DNA of 64,000 nucleotides. Source: Marivivens sp. LCG002. Its GTDB lineage: Bacteria > Pseudomonadota > Alphaproteobacteria > Rhodobacterales > Rhodobacteraceae. The position numbers and the translations under genes were made by a program. Each line of letters starts with the position of its first letter. The first letter of the stretch is position 1. Location: positions 1,228,001-1,292,000 of the forward strand of contig NZ_CP127165.1 of the NCBI RefSeq assembly GCF_030264275.1. The letters run 5' to 3'. The notes beneath the pieces were generated by a model. That model did not search any database, was not told where the DNA came from, and was given only the letters and a program-made list of their open reading frames with translations. Shown here piece after piece: positions 35,246 through 48,537 of this stretch.

Positions 35246-35378
35246 GGGCCTCTCCTTGTTCATAGGGCCGAGGTGCGTCGGAATATATGAAAATGCGAGA
35301 TACTCTCAAGGGGCGGTTTCAGGTCTCGTTAAATTCCGCGCCGTAATTTTCACGATACGGATCACAAAGGGGTGAGAC

Positions 35379-35657
35379 ATGTATCTGAAAAAGGTGAACG
35401 GGCCGCGTATCGTCACGCTGGCCGATGGAACAACCATGACCCGCGCCGATCTTCCCAAAGCGGGGGTGCGGCGCTGGGTGGCCTCGCGCAAGGCGGCCGT
35501 GGTGCGGGCGGTCGGGGCCCGACTGATCGAAAGAGAAGAAGCGCTGGCGCTCTATGGGCTGAGCGAGGAGGAATTCGCTGAATGGGAAAATGCCGTCAAC
35601 ACCCATGGCGAGGCGGCGCTTCGGGCAACGGCGCTACAACGCTATAGACAACCCTAG
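35379..35657 (+). CDS. sciP: CtrA inhibitor SciP (DUF1153)
   Basis: A 92-residue helix-turn-helix protein. The family signature is clear: GTTMTRADLPKAGVRRWVASRKAAVV followed by LIEREEALALYGLSEEEFAEWE. In Caulobacter SciP binds CtrA at promoters and blocks its recruitment of RNA polymerase. Here it lies immediately upstream of ctrA in the same direction, a common Rhodobacterales arrangement. It is divergent from mnmA, leaving 133 bases for its promoter. Confidence 0.9.
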   Translation: MYLKKVNGPRIVTLADGTTMTRADLPKAGVRRWVASRKAAVVRAVGARLIEREEALALYGLSEEEFAEWENAVNTHGEAALRATALQRYRQP

Positions 35658-35683
35658 ATTGCGTATGCGATCGTTTCTCCACG

Positions 35684-35698
35684 GTAACGGGTGATTAA
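35684..35698 (+). promoter_or_regulatory. CtrA-type binding site upstream of ctrA
   Basis: GTAA, seven bases, TTAA: one mismatch from the CtrA consensus TTAA-N7-TTAA. It lies 51 bases before the ctrA start, which suggests autoregulation, with SciP encoded just upstream. Confidence 0.6.
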
Positions 35699-35748
35699 CC
35701 ATTTGATGAGTAGACTGGTTGCGAAATGGAGATCCAACGGAGAAGCCG

Positions 35749-36450
<702 letters not shown>

Positions 36451-36523
36451 GCCGCGCCCTCTGGACGTGGCGGGAGGCTCCCCCTAGAACTAGGATGTGC
36501 CGCGCAGGCGGCGATAGAGCTAG

Positions 36524-40758
<4,235 letters not shown>

Positions 40759-40776
40759 GCGCTCACGACCCTTTTT

Positions 40777-40801
40777 GTTCACTTTTGTTCTCAAAAAGTT
40801 C
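40777..40801 (+). promoter_or_regulatory. LexA (SOS) box of alphaproteobacterial type
   Basis: GTTC-N7-GTTC at 40787-40801, matching the direct-repeat operator known for alphaproteobacterial LexA, with an additional GTTC six bases further upstream (40777-40780). It lies 59 bases before a 42-codon ORF, in a good position to control it. Confidence 0.65.
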
Positions 40802-40859
40802 TTTACAGGACGTTAATCATGTGAGAACAAAGTAGCAACAGGAACAAAGGAGCAGTCCA

Positions 40860-40988
40860 ATGGCCCAAGACATTAAAACCGTATTGACCCGTTCGCGTGA
40901 GACCCTTGTTGCAGATGCCCTTGGCGTCGCTGCTTTGGCGATCATTCTCTATGGCTCGCTCTGCCTTCCTAGCCTCTTTTCTGCCTGA
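40860..40988 (+). CDS. 42-residue single-span membrane peptide behind a LexA box
   Basis: Short ORF with a strong ribosome site (AAAGGAG, eight bases before ATG). The product starts MAQDIKTVLTRSRETL, a charged cytoplasmic part, followed by one hydrophobic helix (VADALGVAALAIILYGSLCL) and a short tail. A GTTC-N7-GTTC operator lies upstream, so it is probably DNA-damage induced. By size, topology and control it resembles SidA, the SOS-induced division inhibitor of Caulobacter, though I see no sequence identity to claim. It is too short for usual gene finding. It stands alone between recG and the convergent chemoreceptor gene. Confidence 0.7.
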   Translation: MAQDIKTVLTRSRETLVADALGVAALAIILYGSLCLPSLFSA

Positions 40989-41108
40989 CGTTTCGTGCCG
41001 GACACAGAGCGCGCTTTAGTCCCGTAAACCGCGCTGACGACCTGCCTGTCCCGTCCACGGGGTCTTTGACCCCAAAGTGTCCGGTTCCCACACGAATACG
41101 TTTCCTGC

Positions 41109-41146
41109 CCGCCGCCATCCCGTCCCGGATGTGCGGCGGTTTTCTT
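41109..41146. terminator. Terminator between the small peptide gene and the chemoreceptor
   Basis: CCGCCGCCATCC pairs with GGATG-T-GCGGCGG around the loop CGTCCC, followed by TTTTCTTTT on the plus strand. The long stem of about 12 pairs with one bulge ends just before the convergent chemoreceptor stop. Confidence 0.8.
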
Positions 41147-41153
41147 TTGCGGC

Positions 41154-42566
41154 TTAGATGATGTAGGCGAGGCGCAATCCGCCCCAGAGCTTGCCTTTGA
41201 CGATGATCGGAGCGGAAAGGTCCTTCATCAATGCGAAATTGCCGCCGCCCATGTCGCGGCGATAGACCTGCATCAGGAACTGGTCGCGGTTCTGGCCCGC
41301 TTTCAAACCGACACGATCATTGAACATACGGCGGTTGCGCGCATTTGCTGCGTTCCAGACCGGATCAGGGCTCTGCGGACGGGCGAATTTGTGGTTGTGG
41401 GTCGGAAGATAGCCGTTCTGGTCCACGGCGGCACAAAAGACGATCCTAGAATCGAGATTGAGTGCGGGTTCCTGGAACTTGGGCAAAAGCCGATCCGTAA
41501 AGTTGGTGAAGCGGGTCATATATTGTTCGGGATTGCTGCCTTGGATCGGCACATAGTTGCGATCAAAGAGATCCGACATCGCAATTTCGCCGCGCTCGAC
41601 CGCTTGGGTAAAGGCGCTGCTGATCTCTTTGGCTGCATTTGTCACATAAGAGATGAACTTCTGATCTTCGGTGACACCGCCGCTTGCAATGCCGAGCTTG
41701 ACCACGCGCTCGCTGTCATCCACGAGATTGTGGATGCGCTCGCGTGATCGCTCCACGCCATCGGATGTTTCCTGAGAGGCATCCTCGAGCGCTTCGATCA
41801 CGGGCATAAAGGTGCTGACGGCGATGGAAATACTCTCGGCGCGGTGCTGCATGTCTTCGCCCTTGGCAACGGTTCCATGCATTTGCTGCGCGATCCCGTC
41901 CATAAGGGTGTTGGTGCCGCCGAAGCTCTGGATGACGACTTTCGCATCGCTCGCAACGCCGCGCGCTTCGGCGCCAAAGGCACGGAGGTCTTCGGCGAGT
42001 GAGGCGATACCGTCGGTCACGTCGGCCGCTGCGCGCGTCGTCGAGCGTGACAGCTCGGTGATGGCTTCGGCAACCACTGCAAAGCCGCGCCCGGATTGAC
42101 CCGCACGCACAGCCTCGATCTTGGCATTGATGGCGAGAATATTGACCTGACGGGCGATCCCGGAAATTTCGGAGTTGAGCTTTTCGACACCGTGCAGTGC
42201 CGTTTCGATGTTTTGCATCCGTTCGCTGATCGAGGCGACCCAACGCGCGATATCCTCGTTCTTCTGGTTGGAGGCGCGGATCGTTTGCAGCGTCTCGTTG
42301 AGCTTCGACAGAGTTTCACGGCTGGAGGTCGTCGATTCCGCGATTGCCTCCTGAACCGAAGCATTCGCTGTCTGGATCAATTCGGCTTGGGTCCGAAGCT
42401 CGGCCATTTGGACGAGCTGATTACGGGCCTTGACCCCTGTCTCATCCAGAAAGCCGGCAAGATCGACCACGTCGAAAGCCATTCTCGAACCGACGTTGGT
42501 GATTTCGTCGAGATTGCTGCTTCCCTGCCGATCGGAGGCTTTGCTGATTAGTCCTTGCAACGTCAT
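41154..42566 (-). CDS. Soluble methyl-accepting chemotaxis protein
   Basis: A 470-residue chemoreceptor without any transmembrane segment. The signalling hairpin with the conserved tip (ARQVNILAINAKIEAVRAGQSGRGFAVVA shortened form of the family core) lies near residues 135-165, inside long heptad-like helices. The C-terminal 150 residues (from DRNYVPIQGSNPEQYMTRF) form a sensor-like domain with FCAAVDQNGYLPTHN and end GGLRLAYI, a pattern seen in receptors of the alpha group. It presumably signals from the cytosol; ligand unknown. GGGAG precedes the ATG at 42566. Confidence 0.88.
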   Translation of the reverse strand: MTLQGLISKASDRQGSSNLDEITNVGSRMAFDVVDLAGFLDETGVKARNQLVQMAELRTQAELIQTANASVQEAIAESTTSSRETLSKLNETLQTIRASNQKNEDIARWVASISERMQNIETALHGVEKLNSEISGIARQVNILAINAKIEAVRAGQSGRGFAVVAEAITELSRSTTRAAADVTDGIASLAEDLRAFGAEARGVASDAKVVIQSFGGTNTLMDGIAQQMHGTVAKGEDMQHRAESISIAVSTFMPVIEALEDASQETSDGVERSRERIHNLVDDSERVVKLGIASGGVTEDQKFISYVTNAAKEISSAFTQAVERGEIAMSDLFDRNYVPIQGSNPEQYMTRFTNFTDRLLPKFQEPALNLDSRIVFCAAVDQNGYLPTHNHKFARPQSPDPVWNAANARNRRMFNDRVGLKAGQNRDQFLMQVYRRDMGGGNFALMKDLSAPIIVKGKLWGGLRLAYII

Positions 42567-42604
42567 CCAATTCTCCCTTTGGGCTCGCGCCCCGAGAAGT
42601 GGGG

Positions 42605-43051
42605 TCAGGTCGCGAGCTTTGCCTGTGTTATCGCCTCGGCTGTTGCATCAAGCGCCAGCATGATCGAGGCGTGTCGGTTCTTGTAGTCCCGCGCCGGAAT
42701 GAGGTTTTCCAACGCGTCGAATGGGGCATCCGGCACTGGCCCTTCGTCTTTGAGCATGGCGCGGAGTTGAGCGCGTGCGCGCTCGATTTCTTCTTGCGTC
42801 CGGCCGATCACAACGGCCCCGAGGATGGCCGCCGATGCCTGACCGAGCGCACATGCTTTAACGTCCTGTCCGAAGTCTTTGATTACCCCATCGGCGAAAT
42901 TAATATCCACGGTCACGGTCGAGCCGCACAAAGGCGAGCGTTTCTTGACCGTTGCATCGGGATTTTCCAGCCGTTTGGTATGCGGAATATCGGCCGTCAG
43001 CGCCAGAATGCGCGACGAATACAGTTTGATCAGATCGGAATTCTCGGACAC
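42605..43051 (-). CDS. NifU/IscU-like iron-sulfur scaffold protein
   Basis: A 148-residue scaffold of the IscU/NifU N-terminal family. The conserved ligand cysteines are visible in SPLCGSTVTVDI and KACALGQASAAIL; the third cysteine of classical IscU is not found in the C-terminal part, so cluster assembly may differ. The GTG start at 43051 was chosen because AAAGG lies eight bases upstream and the protein then begins SENSDLIKLYSSRILALTADIPH; ATG 43075 is possible. It is divergent from hisI. Confidence 0.85.
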   Translation of the reverse strand: MSENSDLIKLYSSRILALTADIPHTKRLENPDATVKKRSPLCGSTVTVDINFADGVIKDFGQDVKACALGQASAAILGAVVIGRTQEEIERARAQLRAMLKDEGPVPDAPFDALENLIPARDYKNRHASIMLALDATAEAITQAKLAT

Positions 43052-43119
43052 GGAGTTTACCTTTCGCACTTGCATGTCATAGATAGGGCGCAACAGACGA
43101 GGGCAAAAGGGTTTTTACG

Positions 43120-43482
43120 ATGGGCTTCGATCCTTTGACGCTAAAGTATGATGAAAAAGGGCTGATCCCCGCGATCGCACAGGATGCAAGCTCGGGCGAA
43201 GTGCTCATGATGGCTTGGATGAATGCTGAAGCGGTGCAGAAAACCCTTGAGACAGGCAAAGTGACCTATTGGTCGCGCTCGCGCCAATCGTTCTGGATCA
43301 AAGGCGAGACATCGGGCCATGTCCAAGAGCTTGTCTCGTTCCGCGTCGATTGTGATCGGGACTGCATTCTGGTCGAGGTCAACCAGACGGGGCCTGCCTG
43401 TCACACCAATCGGCGCAGCTGTTTTTACACCGAAATCCAGAACGGAGCCGAGGTGATCACCTCCGAGCCGATGGCGGACTAA
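43120..43482 (+). CDS. hisI: Phosphoribosyl-AMP cyclohydrolase
   Basis: Third step of histidine synthesis. The 120-residue single-domain enzyme shows the zinc and magnesium motifs: [20 protein letters not shown], then [11 protein letters not shown] with Cys-x-x-x-Cys, and the final [10 protein letters not shown] zinc cysteines. No HisE fusion is present. It overlaps the convergent DUF2161 gene by four bases. Confidence 0.95.
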   Translation: MGFDPLTLKYDEKGLIPAIAQDASSGEVLMMAWMNAEAVQKTLETGKVTYWSRSRQSFWIKGETSGHVQELVSFRVDCDRDCILVEVNQTGPACHTNRRSCFYTEIQNGAEVITSEPMAD

Positions 43483-44153
43483 AGCCCGAGCGCTTTTATG
43501 TCTTCGGCAAACTCGTCCAAAGCCTCACGGCCTTTGGGCGTGATGCCGTATATGCCTCTTTCGATGTTTTCGAACCAGCCATAGTGGTCTGCGCGCAGAA
43601 TATCACCCGCCCGCTCGACCCCGAGCGCGTTTTTGATTGCTGCGGGGGCAGAGGGGCCGACCGAGAGCCGCACAAGGCACCGCAAAGCATCCTGACGATA
43701 GGAGGTCATCTGTTTTGCGCGCGTGGTGCCGCCCGTATTGGGATCCCCTACGCGCCGTTCGAACTCCCTTAAAAGCCGTGTCTGACGCCTGCGGTTCTTG
43801 CGGGGTGCATGATCCTCTGGATCGACATGCGCCTGCACCGTGCCTTTTGCGACATCGACCGCCAAAAGCCCCAGACCGAGCCTTTTGCAAAGCCGCACGA
43901 TATCCTTGTATCGCAGCTTCCAGCCGCGGTCTTTCGAAACGGGAACCGCCATATAGACTGCATCGCTGACGGTTTGGCGCTCGATCGCCTGAAAGATCAA
44001 GCCGAGCGAGAAGGTGAGCTTGAGTTCGACGATGACGGGCGGCTCGTCCCCGCGCATGGCGACAACGTCACATGCGCCGATCTCGGACTTCACCTCATAG
44101 CCTTGGGCTTCGAGATAGGCTTTGACGGGGGGATATAGATCTGCTTCGCGCAA
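43479..44153 (-). CDS. DUF2161 PD-(D/E)XK-type protein
   Basis: A 224-residue protein of DUF2161. The N-terminal half has a PD-(D/E)XK nuclease-like core: [29 protein letters not shown], and [14 protein letters not shown], with the D...ExK triad. The C-terminal part is a winged-helix-like domain. The family is conserved in Rhodobacterales but its target is unknown. The start is TTG 44153 with AGGAG seven bases upstream. Confidence 0.8.
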   Translation of the reverse strand: MREADLYPPVKAYLEAQGYEVKSEIGACDVVAMRGDEPPVIVELKLTFSLGLIFQAIERQTVSDAVYMAVPVSKDRGWKLRYKDIVRLCKRLGLGLLAVDVAKGTVQAHVDPEDHAPRKNRRRQTRLLREFERRVGDPNTGGTTRAKQMTSYRQDALRCLVRLSVGPSAPAAIKNALGVERAGDILRADHYGWFENIERGIYGITPKGREALDEFAEDIKALGL

Positions 44154-44208
44154 ACTCGGGCTCCTCGGGCTTGCCGCAGTCTAGACCGTTCGAACACCAA
44201 GGCAAAGC

Positions 44209-44961
44209 TCAGAGCGGAAGCGGTTTGGTCCAAAGGCGTCCGAACTGTGGTTTTTCAGCCGTCACCCCGCCCAGACGTGCAAGATGCCATGTCAAAGTCT
44301 GGTTGGAGCTGAGAACGGGAATGCCGATCTCGGCCTCGAGGGGTGCGATGAGCGAAAGCGTGCGAAGGTTGGTGCAGGACATGAAAATCGCATCGACTTT
44401 TTCTTTTTCAACAATGCGATAGGCGGCGTTCCTCAGCGAGTTTTCGTCGATACAGGCAACCCGAGATTCGCTGCTTTCGCCAAATGTAACCGCATGGGGA
44501 ACGACAAGCCCGCGCCTTTCGAACGTGGCTTTGAGCGGCTCGGCCACCTCTTCGATATAGGGCGAGACAAGACCGAGCCGCGCAACGCCCAAGGCGCGCA
44601 GTGCCTCGAATGTTGCGGTAAGTGGGTTCGTCACCGCCTCGGTGTGGGCCGTGCTTTTCACTAGTTCGGCGACGCGGGCCTCGCCGATCACATTCGTGCC
44701 CGACGTGCAGCCATAGCCGATGACGGAGAAATGGGCCTCGGTCGGGAGAAGCCGCGCAGCCGCAGGAAGGGCGCGCTCCATCGCAGCCAATGTGTCCACC
44801 GTCACCTCTGGGTCCGAAGGGATGCGGCTCAGGTGCAGTTTGGCTTCGGACACCGGAAAAACGGTGCGCAGATCGTCTTCGAGCGTTTCGTCGGCTTCCA
44901 GCACGATCACCCCGATTTTGGGGCGTGCGTCGGTTCCAAGACTATAGGGCGAGCGTTCCAT
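44209..44961 (-). CDS. Maleate isomerase/aspartate-glutamate racemase family enzyme
   Basis: A 250-residue enzyme of the Asp/Glu racemase superfamily, arylmalonate decarboxylase/maleate cis-trans isomerase group. The two active-site cysteines lie in VIGYGCTSGTNVIG and FMSCTNLRTL. Its ATG directly follows the stop of the M24 gene, in a three-gene operon with a PLP lyase. EutA of ectoine degradation is a member of this group, but the neighbours do not settle the substrate. Confidence 0.8.
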   Translation of the reverse strand: MERSPYSLGTDARPKIGVIVLEADETLEDDLRTVFPVSEAKLHLSRIPSDPEVTVDTLAAMERALPAAARLLPTEAHFSVIGYGCTSGTNVIGEARVAELVKSTAHTEAVTNPLTATFEALRALGVARLGLVSPYIEEVAEPLKATFERRGLVVPHAVTFGESSESRVACIDENSLRNAAYRIVEKEKVDAIFMSCTNLRTLSLIAPLEAEIGIPVLSSNQTLTWHLARLGGVTAEKPQFGRLWTKPLPL

Positions 44962-46122
44962 CTAGACCTCGATCATGTCAAAGGGTGCGCGTGGCGACAA
45001 AAGACGCACGCCGTATTCGGTCAAAAGGATGTTTTCCTCGTGCACGATATAGGTTCCTTCGCGCACCATTGCTCCAGGTTCGAGTGTGAGAACCATTCCC
45101 GCGACAAGCTCGGTTGAATCGAGCGGCGTGAAGGACGGCCATTCGGTCAATGTGACCCCGAGCCCGTGGCCGAGCCGACCCCCGCCTGCCGTCACCCCCG
45201 ATTTTTCAAGCGATCCCACAAGCAGTCTGTGCACGTCACAGGCCCGCATTCCGACTGTCAGGGTTTCAATGACATGTTCGGTCGCGAGCCAAAGCGCCTC
45301 GTGCACGCGCTTGGCCTCGCCCGAAATCGGGCCGACGGAGTAGTTGCGGTCGAAATCACAGAAATAGCCGTCTTTGACCGCGCCCGTATCCAGCATGAGG
45401 ATGTCACCCTTTTGCAAAGGCACCGCAGGGGCAGGGGAGATGACATCGCCGTATCCGTCAGGTCCTGCGCCGCCCGCCGTATAGGACACCCAATCCGCAC
45501 CTTGCTCGAGCAGTGCGATCTGGAACCTGCGGAATACGCTGTCGAGCGGTTGCCCTTGGGTGGCGAATGCGGGCACCTGATCGAAAGCGCGGCCCGCAAT
45601 GGAACAAGCGGTTTCGATCTTTTCGATTTCGCGCTCGGTTTTGATTTCGCGCACCCGCTGGACCGTCTGCGTGGCGTCCACAAAGCGTCGCGTCCCGATC
45701 TGTGTCCCGACCTTGTGAAAATCGGCCAGCGGCATGCGCAGATGCGTCTCGAGCCCCATCGGAACTCCGATCCTTGCGCCTTGGGGCGTAACCTCGCTCA
45801 GGGTCTGCGACAAAAGGGTGACGCCATCGTCAAAGGGATCGGGCGCATCCCAAGTGCGGATATCGGTGATCCAAGTCTTGCCCATAAGATCGCGTCCGAT
45901 CGAGGGAATGACTGCGACCGGTTCACCCGAGGCGGGCACGATGACAAACCACGGCCGAGCGGGGCTTTCCCAAAACCGCGTCAAAAACCCCGTGACATAA
46001 AAGATATCGGAAGGCGCGGTGAGAAGCAGCGCATCGAGAGTATCCTGTTCCATACGTTGTTTAAGTCGGGTCAAACGGCCCTCGAACTCGGCGGCAGGAA
46101 AGACGAGCGAGGCGCGCTCCAT
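44962..46122 (-). CDS. M24-family (Xaa-Pro type) metallohydrolase
   Basis: A 386-residue pita-bread fold enzyme with a creatinase-like N-terminal domain (about 1-150) and a catalytic domain containing the dinuclear metal ligands: LMLDTGAVKDGYFCDFDR (two Asp), LGHGLGV (His), LTLEPGAM (Glu) and HEENILLTE (Glu). M24 members include prolidases, creatinase and ectoine hydrolase. The neighbourhood suggests hydrolysis of a small amide or cyclic amino-acid derivative. Its ATG overlaps the preceding gene stop by one base (TGATG). Confidence 0.85.
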   Translation of the reverse strand: MERASLVFPAAEFEGRLTRLKQRMEQDTLDALLLTAPSDIFYVTGFLTRFWESPARPWFVIVPASGEPVAVIPSIGRDLMGKTWITDIRTWDAPDPFDDGVTLLSQTLSEVTPQGARIGVPMGLETHLRMPLADFHKVGTQIGTRRFVDATQTVQRVREIKTEREIEKIETACSIAGRAFDQVPAFATQGQPLDSVFRRFQIALLEQGADWVSYTAGGAGPDGYGDVISPAPAVPLQKGDILMLDTGAVKDGYFCDFDRNYSVGPISGEAKRVHEALWLATEHVIETLTVGMRACDVHRLLVGSLEKSGVTAGGGRLGHGLGVTLTEWPSFTPLDSTELVAGMVLTLEPGAMVREGTYIVHEENILLTEYGVRLLSPRAPFDMIEV

Positions 46123-47156
46123 CAGGCAGCCCCTTCGCTTACGATGGTAAGGACACGGGCATCCGGCGAAAGATCAAGCCCCGCGATCAAAGCCGCAAGC
46201 CCCGCGCCGCCCGAAGGCGTTGTCTCGATCCCAAGCTCCGCCAGAACTCTCACCCCCTCGGTCGCTTCGTCTTCGGTGATGGTGCAAGCAAGATCGGCAT
46301 CCCGCGCCAGTCCTGCAAGCGCAATGAGCGATGGCGTTTTGCAATCAAGGCGGCCCATGTTCGACACGGGGCCTGTCGTGTCGATCGCCCGACCGGCAAC
46401 AAGGCTTTGTTGAATGGCGGGGGCGTATTCCGGCTCGACCACGATGATGACAGGCGCATCGCCCCAAGCCTTGCGGAAGAGAGCCGCCGCCGCTGCTGCA
46501 AGCCCGCCGACCCCTGCTTGAAGGAGGATATGCGTCGGGGGCGTTTGCATTTGCCGGACGGTTTCCTCCGCCAGCATGAGATAGCCTTCCATCACCCGAT
46601 AGGGCATCTCGATATATCCCTGCCACGAGCTGTCGGACAAAAGCGTCCACCCCTGAACCGAAGCGGCCTCCATCGCTGCCGCCATGCTGTCTTCATAGGT
46701 TTCGCCTTGGATCACAACCTCGGCGCCCTTTGCGCGTAGTCGCTCGGCAAAAGCATCGGGAACGGTTTTCGAGAGGTAAATCACGGCACGTGCCCCGAAA
46801 AGCGCGGCACCTGCGGCAACCGACAGACCGTGATTTCCCGCGCTGGCGGTGACATAGGTCCGCCCCGATAGCGCCGAAGGCCCCGTGTTTCCAAGGGTCC
46901 AAGCCTCGCGCGCGATGGCAAAAGCCGCGCCCAGCGCCTTGAAGCTCCCAAGACCCATGCGGTTGCTTTCGTCCTTGACCCAGACTTCGCTCACGCCGGT
47001 TCGGGCGGCAAGCTGTGGGACCTGAATCAGCGGCGTTTGCCGATAGGCAGGGCATCGCCCAAGAAGCGTCTCGACCCCGCGTGCATCATGACAGGGAAGC
47101 GGAACGCCAAGATCAAGGGTCTGACCACGTAGCGGGTTGGGGATGGTCTTGGGCAA
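46122..47156 (-). CDS. PLP-dependent ammonia-lyase (threonine dehydratase / diaminopropionate lyase type)
   Basis: A 344-residue fold-type II PLP enzyme. The cofactor lysine lies in GLGSFKALGAAFAI, the phosphate-binding loop near LLQAGVGGLAAAA, and the substrate loop TASAGNHGLSVA. The motif EVWVKDESNRMGLGSFKALG is close to diaminopropionate ammonia-lyase, though the protein is shorter. It probably deaminates the product released by the M24 hydrolase in the same operon. Start TTG 47156 with AGGAG upstream. The operon diverges from an Lrp-type regulator. Confidence 0.8.
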   Translation of the reverse strand: MPKTIPNPLRGQTLDLGVPLPCHDARGVETLLGRCPAYRQTPLIQVPQLAARTGVSEVWVKDESNRMGLGSFKALGAAFAIAREAWTLGNTGPSALSGRTYVTASAGNHGLSVAAGAALFGARAVIYLSKTVPDAFAERLRAKGAEVVIQGETYEDSMAAAMEAASVQGWTLLSDSSWQGYIEMPYRVMEGYLMLAEETVRQMQTPPTHILLQAGVGGLAAAAAALFRKAWGDAPVIIVVEPEYAPAIQQSLVAGRAIDTTGPVSNMGRLDCKTPSLIALAGLARDADLACTITEDEATEGVRVLAELGIETTPSGGAGLAALIAGLDLSPDARVLTIVSEGAA

Positions 47157-47232
47157 AGGCTGCTCCTCATGGTTTTCCGGGAGCCTAGCAAATTCACGCT
47201 GCCCCTTTTCGGATGATTTGACCCTTGGTGGG

Positions 47233-47315
47233 CGGATTTTCGGTCATCTCGGTCCCGTTCAGGCCGAATTTCGGCGCGTGATTGTGAATTCTCTATCAAT
47301 CAGGCCGAAAATCCG
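47233..47315. promoter_or_regulatory. Three phased operators for the divergent Lrp-type regulator
   Basis: CGGATTTTCGG (47233-47243), CCGAATTTCGG (47264-47274) and CCGAAAATCCG (47305-47315). The outer two are exact reverse complements. Their centres are 31 and 41 bases apart, close to three and four helical turns, as expected for an Lrp-type multimer that wraps DNA. Confidence 0.6.
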
Positions 47316-47328
47316 ATCCAGATGGCTT

Positions 47329-47805
47329 ATGGATCGATTCGACGCCCTTATTCTCGAAGCCATTCAGCGTGACGCGCGCGTCACCGCCGAGGCCTTGTCG
47401 CCCTTGGTCGGGCTCTCTGCCGATGCATGCCGCAAGCGGCTCGCGCGGCTCAGATCAAGCGGCTATATTGAAAAAGAGATCGCAGTTCTCAATCCCCAGA
47501 AGGTCGGGCGGGGGATCACCTTTATTGTCGAGGTTTCGCTCGAAAACGAACGGATTGCCGATATCGACCGCTTCAAGGCGCGCATCGAGTCCGCGCCCGA
47601 GGTCATGCAATGCTATTATGTGACGGGGAGCGCTGATTTCATTCTGATCGTTTCGGCCAAGGATATGGCCGACTACGAAGCTTTTACCCGCCGCTATTTC
47701 TTTGCCGAAGAGAACGTAAAGCGCTTTCGCAGCAGTGCGGTGATGGAGCGCGTGAAAACCGGTTTTTTTGTTCCCGTGGTCGAAGCGGCAGAAGAGAAAC
47801 CGTAG
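47329..47805 (+). CDS. Lrp/AsnC family transcriptional regulator
   Basis: A 158-residue regulator: N-terminal helix-turn-helix (EALSPLVGLSADACRKRLARL) and a C-terminal RAM domain with CYYVTGSADFILIV, the conserved ligand loop. It is divergent from the three-gene amino-acid-type operon and most likely controls it. The start at 47329 fits the family (MDRFDALILEAIQ); an upstream in-frame ATG at 47137 would add 64 residues of non-family sequence across the operator region, so it was not used. Confidence 0.88.
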   Translation: MDRFDALILEAIQRDARVTAEALSPLVGLSADACRKRLARLRSSGYIEKEIAVLNPQKVGRGITFIVEVSLENERIADIDRFKARIESAPEVMQCYYVTGSADFILIVSAKDMADYEAFTRRYFFAEENVKRFRSSAVMERVKTGFFVPVVEAAEEKP

Positions 47806-47912
47806 CCTGACTTTAGGAAGTCTTACGCTCTCGACCCATGCAATCCCTTGCATATTTGGGTTCCGGCCTGCACTGCTTGTGCCGAGCACATCCCACACAA
47901 GGAAACCGAAAG

Positions 47913-48236
47913 ATGTATATTCGCTGCGCCTTCTTCAAAGGTAAAATCAAAGAAGGCATGGAGGAGAGCTTCCATGCACATTGGCGCGACAATCTCGTTC
48001 CCCTCTGGGGCGCTTTCCCGCATCTTCTCGAGCTACGGGTGCACCGCGAGGTTGAAAGCGACGATCCCGAGAGCCCGTTTCCGCTTGTCATGGCCATGAA
48101 ATTCGAAACCCGCACCCATATCGAAGAAGCCCTTGCTTCGCCCACCCGTTGGGAGAGTAAAGAAGTTTCCAAAAAGCTTTTCGAAATGTTCGAAGGCCAC
48201 GTGATCCACACGGTGTTCGAAGCGGATCAGTTCTAA
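47913..48236 (+). CDS. EthD/Dabb-like ferredoxin-fold small protein
   Basis: A 107-residue protein with the length and strand pattern of dimeric alpha-beta barrel (EthD/Dabb) proteins: MYIRCAFFKGKIKEGMEE, then HLLELRVHREVES, VMAMKFE and HVIHTVF. Members handle small aromatic or polyketide-like substrates; no partner enzyme is adjacent and the function is unknown. AAGGAAACCGAAAG precedes the start. Confidence 0.65.
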   Translation: MYIRCAFFKGKIKEGMEESFHAHWRDNLVPLWGAFPHLLELRVHREVESDDPESPFPLVMAMKFETRTHIEEALASPTRWESKEVSKKLFEMFEGHVIHTVFEADQF

Positions 48237-48537
48237 TCGCCAAAGCAACGCCTCGGCTCATGCAGCGCATGGGCCGCTCCAGCGGCAACCCGCTGATTTT
48301 TCATCGCTCTAGGGGGAATATGGCGGAGAGACAGTCCGTCAACTCAATGAAATTTGAAAATTTTATTGTTTAAAATCAGTATATTGGGTGATATTAAAAA
48401 TCCCTAACCGTAGCGGAACTCGTAGCAAATTTAAAGACAAAGCGAGACTGCATGCTAAGTAGGAGACAACCGTAATTGATACACCTGAATTCACTTTTTG
48501 TTCTTTCAGGGTGTAACTGCAAGGTTGCCCGCAGTTA
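48237..48537. other. Gene-free stretch before the first insertion sequence
   Basis: About 300 bases. A short GC-rich inverted repeat, GCCGC-TCCA-GCGGC (48273-48286), is followed at some distance by TTTTT and could end the EthD-like gene. The remainder is AT-rich (from about 48340) and holds only short frames; one open frame from about 48487 runs through the insertion point (see findings). Confidence 0.5.

Noticed and set aside
44209-47156. Naming the operon as ectoine degradation eutABD
   Set aside because: Only folds are shared; no ectoine transporter, EutC, EutE or EnuR-type regulator is present and the M24 N-terminus differs from the ectoine hydrolases I know.
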